The notes under the pieces were generated by a model, which made no database searches, had not been told where the DNA came from, and saw only the letters and a list, made by a program, of their open reading frames with translations. The translations under genes were made by a program, and so were the position numbers. A stretch of DNA of 64,000 bases from Novosphingobium sp. TH158 (GTDB lineage Bacteria; Pseudomonadota; Alphaproteobacteria; Sphingomonadales; Sphingomonadaceae): NCBI RefSeq assembly GCF_002855555.1, contig NZ_PKRT01000001.1, positions 2,198,001 through 2,262,000 of the forward strand, in the 5' to 3' direction. This document shows, piece after piece, positions 21,423 to 30,439 of this stretch (its first letter is position 1; each line of letters begins with the position of its first letter).

Positions 21423-22424
21423 TCAGGCCTTTTCCGGCGCCGCGGCGGGCTCATGCTCCTCGCCGCGGGTCTTCCACAGCGAGTAGAGCACGCCGGCGGC
21501 AATCAGGCCGAAGGTTACGCCAAGGCTCCACACCGGCGGGAACTTGGCACCGCCCAGCACGAAGTCGGCGATCAGGATCTTCGATCCGATGAACACCAGC
21601 ACCGCTGCCAGCGCGTACTTCAGGTAGTGGAAGCGGTGAACCATCGCCGCCAGCGCGAAATAGAGCGCGCGCAGGCCCAGGATGGCCATGATGTTGCTGG
21701 TATAGACGATGAAGGTGTCGGTGGTGATCGCGAAGATCGCCGGCACCGAATCGACCGCGAAGACCAGGTCGGCCAGGTTGATCACGACCAGTGCGAGGAA
21801 CAGCGGCGTCGCGGCCAGGGCCAGCTTGCCGGTCTTGGCATCGGGCACCCTGACGAAGAAGTGCTGGCCGTGGAGCTCCTTGGTCACCCGCATGTGCGTG
21901 GAGATCCAGCGGACGACCGGGTTCTTCGAAATGTCGGGCGCGTGGTCGGTTGCCCAGAACATCTTCACGCCGGTGATGATCAGGAACACCGCGAAGATGT
22001 AGAGCACCCAGTAGGCCTGCTCGACCAGCGCTGCCCCGGCGGCAATCATCAGGCCGCGCAGCACGATCACCGCGAGGATGCCCCAGACGAGCGCGCGGTA
22101 CTGGTACTTTGCCGGGATCGCGAAGAAGGCGAAGATCATCGATATGACGAAGACATTGTCGATCGACAGCGCCTTCTCGATGAAGAAGCCGGTGTAGTAC
22201 TTCATGCCCAGGTCGGCGCCCTTTTCCACCCAGACCCAGGCGCCGAAGGCCATGGCGATGGCGATGTAGAAAGCCGAGAGCTTCAGCGATTCGCCGATGC
22301 CCATCTCGCGGTCCTCGCGATGCAGGACGCCAAGGTCGAAGGCGGTAAGGGCCAGGACGATGACGCCGAAGGTCAGCCAGAACCACAATGGTGTGCCGAG
22401 GCAGTCGGCGGTGAGAAATTCCAT
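21423..22424 (-). CDS. TerC family integral membrane protein
   Basis: This 333-residue membrane protein has eight to nine hydrophobic helices. The TerC signature includes AFDLGVLHRED, the acidic helix EKALSIDNVFVI and the later NLADLVFAVDSVPAIFAI, whose conserved acidic residues line the family's probable metal path. Relatives (Alx, TerC) export manganese or protect against tellurite. No yybP-ykoY manganese riboswitch is recognisable upstream. It starts at ATG 22424 with no close partner; a DUF465 gene precedes it on the same strand by 78 bases. Confidence 0.92.
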   Translation of the reverse strand: MEFLTADCLGTPLWFWLTFGVIVLALTAFDLGVLHREDREMGIGESLKLSAFYIAIAMAFGAWVWVEKGADLGMKYYTGFFIEKALSIDNVFVISMIFAFFAIPAKYQYRALVWGILAVIVLRGLMIAAGAALVEQAYWVLYIFAVFLIITGVKMFWATDHAPDISKNPVVRWISTHMRVTKELHGQHFFVRVPDAKTGKLALAATPLFLALVVINLADLVFAVDSVPAIFAITTDTFIVYTSNIMAILGLRALYFALAAMVHRFHYLKYALAAVLVFIGSKILIADFVLGGAKFPPVWSLGVTFGLIAAGVLYSLWKTRGEEHEPAAAPEKA

Positions 22425-22502
22425 TTAATCAGTCCCTGTTGAAACGCCGCGTGCCGGGGCGGGCATGCGCTCCCGTCCCGGCTGCCAGCGGCATGAGAAA
22501 AG

Positions 22503-22682
22503 TCAGCCGATGGCCTTGGTCTTGCGGCGCAATACAGCCGCGATCCTGTCCTTGATCGCCAGCTTCAGCTTCTTGAGCCGAGCGATCTCGAACGGATCGA
22601 TACCCTTGCGCCGCATGGCAATGCGCAGCGCTTCATCGAGTCGCTGGTGGCGTTCCATCAATCGGAAAACACGATCGGACAT
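22503..22682 (-). CDS. DUF465 (YdcH-like) small protein
   Basis: This is a 59-residue protein, MSDRVFRLMERHQRLDEALR through LKKLKLAIKDRIAAVLRRK. The pattern (a helix with ERHQRLDEAL, then a helix with LKKLKLAIKDRI) is that of the DUF465/YdcH family, small two-helix coiled-coil proteins of unknown function. It starts at the ATG ending at 22682 with GGGAGAT about 7 bases upstream. A perfect 7-base hairpin (22696-22715) lies just ahead of the ribosome site. Confidence 0.82.
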   Translation of the reverse strand: MSDRVFRLMERHQRLDEALRIAMRRKGIDPFEIARLKKLKLAIKDRIAAVLRRKTKAIG

Positions 22683-22962
22683 AGGTCATCTCCCTATCGA
22701 ACAGTTGAGTTCGATCGGATGCACCGTGTCCCGGTTCCGGGGGAGGGATAGGGGGGAACGACCCGGACCCAGAAACATCGGTACATCCGATGCGGTCCGA
22801 CATCACGAGGCGTACTGCCATTTCCGGCCAGTGCGCCGCGCCAGAGGGGCCCGGTTCCGCCCCCTCTTAATAGGAGTGATTCGTTCCACTTTCAAGAGCC
22901 TATTGACGAAAGGTCGAATCGCGATATTAATATGATATCACTTTAAGCAGAGGGGCAATGCG
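22683..22962. other. 280-base intergenic region with several inverted repeats
   Basis: This divergent gap separates the DUF465 gene (minus) from the SPFH gene (plus). It holds ATCGAAC-N6-GTTCGAT at 22696-22715, a 13-base near-perfect inverted pair (22714-22726 with 22779-22791), CCCGG-TT-CCGGG around 22730-22741, AGAGGGG/CCCCTCT (22843-22867), and the SPFH promoter near 22903-22936. No protein gene is convincing here. Confidence 0.5.
22903..22939 (+). promoter_or_regulatory. Promoter and AT-rich palindromes before the SPFH operon
   Basis: TTGACG (22903-22908) and TATTAA (22925-22930) are spaced by 16 bases. Overlapping the -10 is ATATTAATAT, a perfect 10-base palindrome (22924-22933), within GATAT-N7-ATATC (22923-22939). 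The symmetry suggests an operator, possibly for the ribbon-helix-helix protein encoded second in the operon. Confidence 0.5.
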
Positions 22963-23871
22963 ATGTCAGACAGCCATCCCGCCATGAATTCCAGCCGCGA
23001 ACGCAGTGCATGGAGCACCAGCGGCTACCTGATCTTCGTGCTTTTCCTCGCGCTGCTGGTCCTGACCATCTGGCGCATCATTGCCTTTGCCGGCGGCGAT
23101 CCGGCAGAGGAGCAGGTGTTCGGCTTTCTCGTTTCCAGCGGCCTCAGCATCGTCGCTCTCGTCGTGCTGTCGAGCGGGTTCTACATGATCCAGCCCAACC
23201 AGGCGGCGGCGATCACCCTCTTCGGGTCCTATCGCGGCACTGACCGCAATACCGGCCTGCGCTGGGTCTGGCCGTGGATGGGCAAGACCAAGATCTCGGT
23301 CCGGGCCAACAACGTCGTTTCCGAAAAGCTCAAGGTCAACGACCTGCGCGGCAACCCGATCGAAATCGCCACCAACGTCGTCTGGCGCGTGGCCGATACG
23401 GCGCAGGCGCTTTACGATGTCGATGACTACAAGGCCTTCGTTTTCGTGCAGATCGAGGCCGCGGTCCGTTCGATCGGTTCGCGCTATCCTTATGACGATA
23501 TCGAACACCACGAAATCACCCTGCGCGGCCACCACGATCACGTGAACGCCGAGATGCGCACGGAACTGAACGAGCGGCTCAAGATCGCCGGCATCACGGT
23601 GGACGAATGCGGGCTTACGCACCTTGCCTATGCGCCCGAAATTGCCGGGGCCATGCTGCGCCGCCAACAGGCGGAGGCCGTGATCTCGGCGCGCAAGAAG
23701 CTGGTCGAGGGCGCGGTGACCATGGTCGAGATGGCGCTGCATCAGCTGTCGGAAAAGGACGTCGTCCACCTCGATGACGAGCGCAAGGCGGCAATGGTCT
23801 CGAACCTGATGGTCGTGCTCTGCGGCGAGCGCGATACCCAGCCGGTAGTCAACGCGGGCTCGCTTTACTGA
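22963..23871 (+). CDS. SPFH/band 7 (stomatin-like) membrane protein
   Basis: This 302-residue protein has two N-terminal membrane helices (about 21-43 and 52-75), followed by an SPFH/PHB domain (from about 80: QPNQAAAITLFGSYRGTDRNTG, then LKVNDLRGNPIEIATNVVWRV) and a helical C-terminal region rich in Glu, Arg and Ala (MLRRQQAEAVISARKKLVEGA). SPFH proteins form large ring-like membrane assemblies that organise membrane domains or control proteases. It begins an operon with a ribbon-helix-helix protein 8 bases downstream and a two-helix membrane protein. Its substrate or partner is unknown. Confidence 0.9.
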   Translation: MSDSHPAMNSSRERSAWSTSGYLIFVLFLALLVLTIWRIIAFAGGDPAEEQVFGFLVSSGLSIVALVVLSSGFYMIQPNQAAAITLFGSYRGTDRNTGLRWVWPWMGKTKISVRANNVVSEKLKVNDLRGNPIEIATNVVWRVADTAQALYDVDDYKAFVFVQIEAAVRSIGSRYPYDDIEHHEITLRGHHDHVNAEMRTELNERLKIAGITVDECGLTHLAYAPEIAGAMLRRQQAEAVISARKKLVEGAVTMVEMALHQLSEKDVVHLDDERKAAMVSNLMVVLCGERDTQPVVNAGSLY

Positions 23872-23879
23872 CTGGTCCG

Positions 23880-24083
23880 ATGGCTGTCCCACCGCGCAAA
23901 TCCTTCCCCCTGCGGCTCGACCCGGCGCTCTACGCGGCGCTGGAGCGGGTCGCGGCGGCTGATTTCCGGTCGGTCAATGCCGAGGTCGAGGTGCTGCTGC
24001 GCGAAGCCCTGGCGCGACGGGGTATCAAGATCGCTGCTGTCGAGCCGCCGCGCCGGGGCAGGCCGCCTAAGGAGACGGACTGA
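23880..24083 (+). CDS. Arc-type ribbon-helix-helix DNA-binding protein
   Basis: This 67-residue basic protein starts with the beta strand KSFPLRLDPALYAALERVAA and continues with the helix DFRSVNAEVEVLLREAL, the ribbon-helix-helix pattern of Arc and HicB-type antitoxins. It ends in a basic, AT-hook-like tail (RRGRPPKETD). No toxin-like gene is adjacent: its neighbours are the SPFH gene before it and a two-helix membrane protein after it, whose ATG overlaps its stop by one base. It probably autoregulates the operon. Confidence 0.85.
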   Translation: MAVPPRKSFPLRLDPALYAALERVAAADFRSVNAEVEVLLREALARRGIKIAAVEPPRRGRPPKETD

Positions 24084-24406
24084 TGCGCGAGGAGGACAAG
24101 CCTTTCGTCTGCTACAAGAGCCGCTGGTCGCTGAAGATCCAGCCGCGCAACGCGACAGGGTGGAAGCTCTCGTTCTTGTGGCTGCTCGCCATGCTGCCGC
24201 AGACCGGGCTGTTCATGTGGGCCATGGGCAGGCACCCCGGCGGTGGCCTCGCGGCGGTCTATACCCTGCTCTATACCGCGGCGATGGCGCTGTGGGGCTG
24301 GCGCATGGTCGTGTGGATGAAGGCGCGCAGCGAAATCTTCGACATGGACGAACTGCTGGCCATCAAGCGGCAGCAGGACCAGCAGGCGCGGCGCAAGGGC
24401 CGCTGA
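24083..24406 (+). CDS. Two-helix membrane protein of the SPFH operon
   Basis: This 107-residue protein has two predicted membrane helices (about residues 31-46 and 56-76), a polar N-terminus with aromatic residues (FVCYKSRWSLKIQPRNA) and a charged C-terminal helix (FDMDELLAIKRQQDQQARRK). No known family is recognised. Sharing an operon with the SPFH protein suggests it is a component or regulator of the same membrane complex. Confidence 0.75.
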   Translation: MREEDKPFVCYKSRWSLKIQPRNATGWKLSFLWLLAMLPQTGLFMWAMGRHPGGGLAAVYTLLYTAAMALWGWRMVVWMKARSEIFDMDELLAIKRQQDQQARRKGR

Positions 24407-24449
24407 GCCATTTACCCGATCTTGACCGGCACGGGACTATTGCCGGCGC

Positions 24450-25394
24450 ATGAAACGCAACCGCCTGATCGCGCTGGCAACCCTGGCTGCCGGCATCGCC
24501 TCCGCACCGCTCTGGGCACAAAGCGGCGCGCCCTACACCGTGCTGGAAACCGGCCGGGGCTATGCCCGGTTGCAGGATGCGGTGAACGCCATCGGTGACG
24601 GACGCGGCACGGTGCAAATCCCGTCCGGCCGCTTTGCCGATTGCGCGGTGCAGGAAGCCGGCGAGATTACCTTCACCGCCGCCGTCGCGGGACAGTCCGT
24701 GCTTGAGGGCGAGGCCTGCGAGGACAAGGCGGCGCTGGTGCTGCGCGGGCGCACCACCCATGTCGAAGGGCTGGTCTTTGCCAACCAGAAATCCAGCTCG
24801 GGCAATGGCGCCGGCATCCGCGCGGAAAAGGGCCGCATTTCGGTTTCGCAAAGCTGGTTCCGCGATAGCCAGCAGGGCATCCTTTCGGCCGACGATCCGC
24901 AGGGAACGCTCACCGTGGACAAGAGCACCTTCACGCGGCTTGGCACCTGTGCCTTCAGCGCAGGCTGTGCCCATTCGATCTACGTCAACGGGTTCGGCGC
25001 GCTGACCGTCACGCGCAGCCGGTTCGAGATCGGACGCGGCGGCCATTACGTGAAGAGCCGGGCGGCAAAGGTTGCCGTGCTGTCGTCCAGCTTCGACGAT
25101 TCGCAGGGCAAGTGGACCAATTACATGATCGACCTGCCCGCCGGTGCCACCGGCCGCATTGCCGGCAACTGGTTCGTCCAGGGGCAGCACAAGGAAAACT
25201 ATTCGGCCTTCATCGCCGTGGGCGCCGAAAGCCGGACGAACCGCTCTGCCGGGCTGCAGATCGAAGGCAACGATGCCCGGCTCGTGCCGGGGTTGCAGCG
25301 CGATACGGTCTGGGTGGCTGACTGGACCGGTGAGGCGCTTGCCATCGGCCAGAACAGCCTGGGAAGCTACCTCAAGCGCTTCGAGCGGCGCTGA
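24450..25394 (+). CDS. Exported right-handed beta-helix repeat protein
   Basis: This 314-residue protein has a signal peptide (MKRNRLIALATLAAGIASAPLWAQ, about 24 residues) and then successive short turns of the pectate-lyase-like parallel beta-helix type, e.g. VEGLVFANQKSSSGNGAGIR, ISVSQSWFRDSQQGI, LTVDKSTFTRLG, LTVTRSRFEIGRGGHYVKS. Families of this shape include polysaccharide lyases and surface proteins; I cannot identify catalytic residues. It is probably periplasmic or extracellular. It converges with ribA with 6 bases between stops. Confidence 0.8.
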   Translation: MKRNRLIALATLAAGIASAPLWAQSGAPYTVLETGRGYARLQDAVNAIGDGRGTVQIPSGRFADCAVQEAGEITFTAAVAGQSVLEGEACEDKAALVLRGRTTHVEGLVFANQKSSSGNGAGIRAEKGRISVSQSWFRDSQQGILSADDPQGTLTVDKSTFTRLGTCAFSAGCAHSIYVNGFGALTVTRSRFEIGRGGHYVKSRAAKVAVLSSSFDDSQGKWTNYMIDLPAGATGRIAGNWFVQGQHKENYSAFIAVGAESRTNRSAGLQIEGNDARLVPGLQRDTVWVADWTGEALAIGQNSLGSYLKRFERR

Positions 25395-25400
25395 TTGCGC

Positions 25401-26449
25401 TCAGAGCAGGTGCCCCGTGCGGTCGCGCTTGGTGGTGAGATAGCGGGCGTTATGCGGGTTGGGCGGCAGCTGGTGCGGCACGCGCTCCACCACGTTGACG
25501 CCTTCGCCCTCCAGCGCCGCAACCTTGGCCGGATTGTTCGTCATGAGCCGGATGGCATGTACGCCAAGCAGGTCCAGCATCCGCGCGGCCACGGGAAAGT
25601 CGCGCGCTTCGGTCGGCAGGCCCAGCCGGTTATTGGCATCGACCGTATCGAACCCCTGGTCCTGCAATTCGTAGGCGCGCAGCTTGTTCACCAGCCCGAT
25701 GCCGCGCCCTTCCTGTCGCAGGTAAAGCAGCACGCCCCAGCCGCCTGATCGAGCCTCGTCGGCCATGGCGGCGATTGCTGCGTCAAGCTGCGGCCCGCAA
25801 TCGCACTTCAGGCTGCCCAGCAGGTCGCCGGTCAGGCATTCCGAATGCAGCCGAACGAGCGGCGGCCTGTCACCGTCCTGCGCGCCGATCACCAGCGCCA
25901 CGTGCTCGCGCATGTCGTCGGCGGAGCGGAACGCGACGATCTCCGCGTCCTCGCAGGCCGCCACTGGCAGGCGCGCCCGCGCCGCGATCGCGAGGTGGCG
26001 GGTGTCGCGCCATTCGGCAAGGTCGCCCCACGAGACAACCTGCGCCTCTCCGCAAGCAGTCGGATCGACAAGGAACGCCGGCAGGATACCCGCCAGCAGC
26101 GCCAGTTCCATAGCCGTCGCCGCCGCCTTCGGGTGATCGAGGTGCTCGGCCAGGAAGGGGCCCTTGAGCGGATTGGCAAGATCGAGCGATGGATCGGCAA
26201 TCACCCGTGCCTCGCCGAGGGAAAATGCCTCGCCGCCGCGGATGAGCACCGGGGCATGGGGCTCGGCCGCCTCGCGCTGGTTGGCGAGCTTCAGCGTAAT
26301 CGCGCGTGCCGACGAGATGAGCAGGCGGTTCGCCGCGACGTCCGGCCCGAAACCGGTTTCGGCCGGCAGCAGGCGCAGCACGCCATCGACTTCGACCGGC
26401 CAGCCGTGGCGCAGCGCGTCGAGCGCCAGGGCAACCCGGCGGGTCGCTC

Positions 26450-26453
<4 letters not shown>
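25401..26453 (-). CDS. ribA: GTP cyclohydrolase II
   Basis: This protein of about 350 residues carries out the first step of riboflavin synthesis. The C-terminal half has the zinc cysteines C206, C217 and C219 (HSECLTGD, LKCDCG), the catalytic LRQEGRGIGL and LMTNNPAKVAALEG. The N-terminal 150 residues are an extension seen in alphaproteobacterial RibA and do not look like a working DHBP synthase. I place the start at the TTG ending at 26453, which overlaps the xth stop (TTTGA); no better start is available downstream for the conserved region. Open frame upstream of this lies within xth. Confidence 0.9.
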
Positions 26454-27241
<788 letters not shown>

Positions 27242-27548
27242 GGAGAGGGCTTTAGGTGCATGGGCCGGTGCAGGCAATGCCTGCGCCCTCGGTGCCGACG
27301 ATGCGACGAGGAACCTTCAAGCGCCGCAAAAGGAAAACCCCCGCTCCGGGGGCATTGGAGCGGGGGTTCCTTTGTGCGTTCGTCACGCGTGACGGGGCAG
27401 ACCTTGGGGAGGCCAGGGCAACAGGGGGGAAACCCGCCTCCGTCCGCGCCGTCGAATTCCTATCTAGGGTGCCTACGCTTGCTGTTCAATGAACGGAAAG
27501 GGCAGTTTACCGCACGAAACAGGCGTAACCGGGCCGAAGCGTTGCCCG
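27242..27548. other. 307-base intergenic region between xth and lolA
   Basis: Both neighbours are on the minus strand. The only strong feature is the lolA terminator at 27336-27368. The rest (about 27370-27548) shows no protein gene or RNA I can support; the part next to xth should hold the xth-ribA promoter. Confidence 0.5.
27336..27368 (-). terminator. Rho-independent terminator of lolA
   Basis: A perfect 12-base-pair stem (AACCCCCGCTCC with GGAGCGGGGGTT) has a 9-base loop. On the minus strand it is followed by TTTTCCTTTT, a fitting U-rich tract about 180 bases after the lolA stop. Confidence 0.8.
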
Positions 27549-28202
27549 TCATCGACGAGTCGGACGGCGCGGGTCATTATATTTGAACATGCTGTCAGGC
27601 ACCGCGATTCCGTAGCGCTGGCCGGAAAGGGCCACTGCCGTGCGCTTGTTCTGGGAATCGAGCGTGGTCCAGCCAGCCAGCTCGAGCCCGCCGGGTGCAC
27701 CGGCCTTGCGCTGGAAGCGGAACGTCATCACGCCATATTCGGGATGGCTGCGGTCGCGCACTTCGACCAGGACCCAATTGGGGTCGCCGCTGCCCAGCAG
27801 CGTACCGTATTTCTTCACGTCACGCGCAGGATCGAGCAGTGCGCCCAGCGGGCTGTTCTTGATCGGCCAGCGCTGCACCTGGCGCACCTGGTAATCGATC
27901 ATGGTGAGCGCCGATCCGTCGGACACGATCAGCATGGGAATGCCCGGCGCATACTGGAAGCGGATGCGGCCCGGTCGCTTCAGCGTCAGCGTGCCGTTGG
28001 CGCGCTGGCCGTTGCGGTCGGTCTGCACGAAGGTGGCCTGCATCGTCTCGATCGCGCGCAGGGCGGCCACGGCCCGGTCAAGATCGCCGGACTGGGCCTG
28101 CGCTGCCGGAGCAAACGAAAGGGAAAGCGCCATGGGCGCACAAACAGCAAGCGCCGCCCCAAGGACGGCGCCGCGGCGAGAGAGGATCTTGTGCTTGTTC
28201 AT
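27549..28202 (-). CDS. lolA: Outer-membrane lipoprotein carrier LolA
   Basis: This 217-residue periplasmic chaperone carries lipoproteins from LolCDE to the outer membrane. A long Tat-like or Sec signal (MNKHKILSRRGAVLGAALAV and on to AQA, about 36 residues, with a twin arginine) precedes the mature protein. The family pattern is clear: AIETMQATFVQTDRNGQRANG, LKRPGRIRFQYAPG, LIVSDGSALTMIDYQ. MNKHK at 28202 is the start. It stands alone and ends before a strong terminator. Confidence 0.88.
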   Translation of the reverse strand: MNKHKILSRRGAVLGAALAVCAPMALSLSFAPAAQAQSGDLDRAVAALRAIETMQATFVQTDRNGQRANGTLTLKRPGRIRFQYAPGIPMLIVSDGSALTMIDYQVRQVQRWPIKNSPLGALLDPARDVKKYGTLLGSGDPNWVLVEVRDRSHPEYGVMTFRFQRKAGAPGGLELAGWTTLDSQNKRTAVALSGQRYGIAVPDSMFKYNDPRRPTRR

Positions 28203-28267
28203 GTTCACCGGCCTATTAGACCGGGTTTGAACAGCTTGTGAACCCGCCCGGTTCCCCGGGCGCGCAA

Positions 28268-28435
28268 TCACTTGATCTTCGCTTCCTTGAACTCGACGTG
28301 CTTGCGCACGACGGGATCGTACTTGCGGAAGGTCATCTTCTCGGTCGTGTTGCGCGGGTTCTTCTTGGTGACATAGAAGAAGCCGGTGTCGGCAGTCGAC
28401 ACGAGGCGGATCTTGACGGTTGCGGGCTTCGCCAT
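28268..28435 (-). CDS. rpmG: 50S ribosomal protein L33
   Basis: This is a 55-residue ribosomal protein: [20 protein letters not shown], then [20 protein letters not shown] and VEFKEAKIK. This is the cysteine-free form of L33. The start is the ATG ending at 28435; the frame stays open a further 14 codons but those do not match the family. It is a single gene. Confidence 0.96.
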   Translation of the reverse strand: MAKPATVKIRLVSTADTGFFYVTKKNPRNTTEKMTFRKYDPVVRKHVEFKEAKIK

Positions 28436-28617
28436 GGCGACGCTTTCCTGACTGTTAAAAAACGGGACGAGCGGCACGCATAACCGCGCCGCCCTGCAAG
28501 GTTGCGGCCCTTGGGGGCGAATCGGTCAAAAGTCAAGCGCGCGCAGACCCGGTGGGGGCAGGTTTGCCAGTCGATTGCCCCGGCCGCGCGGGTCGGGTAT
28601 AAGTTGCAAAAGAAACC

Positions 28618-29556
28618 ATGTCCGATTCCCAGCCGCCTGACAGCGATTTTTCGCACCTGCCCGAACCGGGCCCCGGCATGTTCGCTGCGCCACTCCGACG
28701 GCCGGATCATGTCGGCGAGGACTGGCTCGAACCGGCGCAGCGCATCTACACTGCGGACGAAAACCGCATCTGGGACGATCTGTTCGCCCGGCAGATGCAG
28801 GTCCTTCCCGGCCGTGCCGCCAGCGCATTCATGGCCGGACTGGAACGTCTGGACCTGGGGCGCGGCGGCGTTCCCGAATTCGGGCGGCTTTCGGAAGGGC
28901 TGGCCGCACTGACCGGCTGGTCGGTCGTGCCCGTGCCGATGCTGATTCCCGATCACGTGTTCTTCTGGCACCTTGCCAACCGGCGTTTTCCGGCGGGCAA
29001 CTTCATTCGCACGCGCGAAACCTTCGATTATATCCAGGAACCTGACGTGTTCCACGATGTCTTCGGGCATGTGCCGCTGCTGACCGACCCGACCTATGCC
29101 GATTACATGCAGGAATATGGCCGCGCCGGCTGGAAGGCCATGCGCTATAACCGGCTGAAGGCGCTGGGCGCGCTTTACTGGTACACCGTGGAGTTCGGCC
29201 TGATCCTGGAGGGCAAGGATCTGCGCGCCTATGGCGCAGGCATCCTTTCCGGGCCCACGGAGACAGTCTTTTCGGTCGAGGCGGAAAGCCCCAACCGGAT
29301 CATGCTCAACGTCGACCGGGTAATGCGGACCGATTACGTGATCGATGACCTGCAGCCGACCTACTTCGTGATCGAGAGCTTCGCCGAACTGTACCACGAT
29401 ACGGTGGAGCGCGATTTCGACCGGCTGTACCGCAGCCTCGGCCCCGGCTTCACCTATGCCAATACGGCGGTGATCGACGTGGACGACGTGCTTCACCGCG
29501 GCACGCAGGAATACCTGCTGCGCGGCGGCAGGGGCAGCGGCGCGACGCCCGTTTAG
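28618..29556 (+). CDS. phhA: Phenylalanine 4-hydroxylase
   Basis: This 312-residue iron- and pterin-dependent monooxygenase converts phenylalanine to tyrosine. The iron ligands are H146 and H151 in FHDVFGHVPLL and E192 in WYTVEFGL; these and GAGILSGPTE are diagnostic. There is no regulatory ACT domain, as usual in bacteria. ATG 28618 follows AAAAGAAACC with no strong ribosome site. It is preceded by a 182-base gap from rpmG. Its stop shares 4 bases (ttag) with the convergent uppP stop. Confidence 0.95.
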   Translation: MSDSQPPDSDFSHLPEPGPGMFAAPLRRPDHVGEDWLEPAQRIYTADENRIWDDLFARQMQVLPGRAASAFMAGLERLDLGRGGVPEFGRLSEGLAALTGWSVVPVPMLIPDHVFFWHLANRRFPAGNFIRTRETFDYIQEPDVFHDVFGHVPLLTDPTYADYMQEYGRAGWKAMRYNRLKALGALYWYTVEFGLILEGKDLRAYGAGILSGPTETVFSVEAESPNRIMLNVDRVMRTDYVIDDLQPTYFVIESFAELYHDTVERDFDRLYRSLGPGFTYANTAVIDVDDVLHRGTQEYLLRGGRGSGATPV

Positions 29557-30362
29557 CGCGACAGCAGCCAGAGCGCGAGCAGGCCCGCGCCGATGCGGTA
29601 CCAGGCGAACGGCGAGAAGCCGGCGCGGCTGACATAGGCAACGAAGGCCTTGATCACCACAAGTGCGACGATGAACGAGACGATGAAGCCGATGGCGATC
29701 AGGTCCCAGCCGACCGTGGCATTGCCGGCCATCAGCGCCGCGCGGTTGTCCATGATCTCCAGCGTCGATGCGCCGATCATCGTCGGTACGGCAAGGAAGA
29801 AGCTGAACTCGGCCGCGGTGCGCCGTTCCACGCCCATGGCGAGCGCACCCATGATCGTCGCGCCGGAGCGGCTGACGCCTGGAATCATCGAGACGCACTG
29901 GATCAGGCCGATGCCCAGGGCCGTGCGCGCGGGCAATTGCGCGACACCGCTGGGGCCACCCGGCTTGGCGAAGCGTTCGATGGCGAGGATCGCCACGCCG
30001 CCGGCGATGAGTGCCCAGGCCACGATGCTGGGGCTGCCGAGCATCATGTCGATCTGGTCCTTGAGCATCAGGCCGAGCGCCACCGAGGGCAGGAAGGCGA
30101 TCAGCAGGTTGCGCACGAAGGCGATGGAAAGCTTTTCCAGCCGCAGCAGCCCTGCCGCCACCGCCCAGAAGGTCCGCCAGTAGAGCACGACCACGGCGAG
30201 GATCGCGCCGAGCTGGATGACGACGTTGAACACCTTCCACGTGTCGGCATTGTAGCCCAGCACTTCCGTGGCCAGGATCAGGTGCCCGGTGGACGATACG
30301 GGAACGAACTCGGTCAGGCCTTCGACGATGCCGAGCAGGATGGCGATGATCACTGGGTCCAT
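29553..30362 (-). CDS. uppP: Undecaprenyl-diphosphatase
   Basis: This 269-residue membrane phosphatase recycles undecaprenyl pyrophosphate for peptidoglycan and polysaccharide synthesis. Family motifs are EGLTEFVPVSSTGHLIL near the N-terminus and PGVSRSGATI in the second half, within about eight membrane helices. Start MDPVIIA at 30362. It confers bacitracin tolerance in other bacteria. A strong hairpin (30378-30410) lies between it and the upstream M13 gene, so it probably has its own promoter. Confidence 0.95.
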   Translation of the reverse strand: MDPVIIAILLGIVEGLTEFVPVSSTGHLILATEVLGYNADTWKVFNVVIQLGAILAVVVLYWRTFWAVAAGLLRLEKLSIAFVRNLLIAFLPSVALGLMLKDQIDMMLGSPSIVAWALIAGGVAILAIERFAKPGGPSGVAQLPARTALGIGLIQCVSMIPGVSRSGATIMGALAMGVERRTAAEFSFFLAVPTMIGASTLEIMDNRAALMAGNATVGWDLIAIGFIVSFIVALVVIKAFVAYVSRAGFSPFAWYRIGAGLLALWLLSR

Positions 30363-30377
30363 GGCGCGGACAAGGAA

Positions 30378-30410
30378 ACGGGCGCGGCCTGCAAGTCAAG
30401 CCGCGCCCGT
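30378..30410 (-). terminator. Rho-independent terminator of the M13 peptidase gene
   Basis: A perfect 11-base-pair GC stem (ACGGGCGCGGC with GCCGCGCCCGT) surrounds an 11-base loop. On the minus strand it is followed by TTTCCTTG. It lies 30 bases past the peptidase stop and just before uppP. Confidence 0.8.
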
Positions 30411-30439
30411 CGGAATCACCAAGAAATGATGCGAAAATC

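Noticed and set aside
23880..24083. Toxin-antitoxin module
   Set aside because: The small protein has an antitoxin-like fold, but neither neighbour resembles a toxin; its operon is with an SPFH protein.
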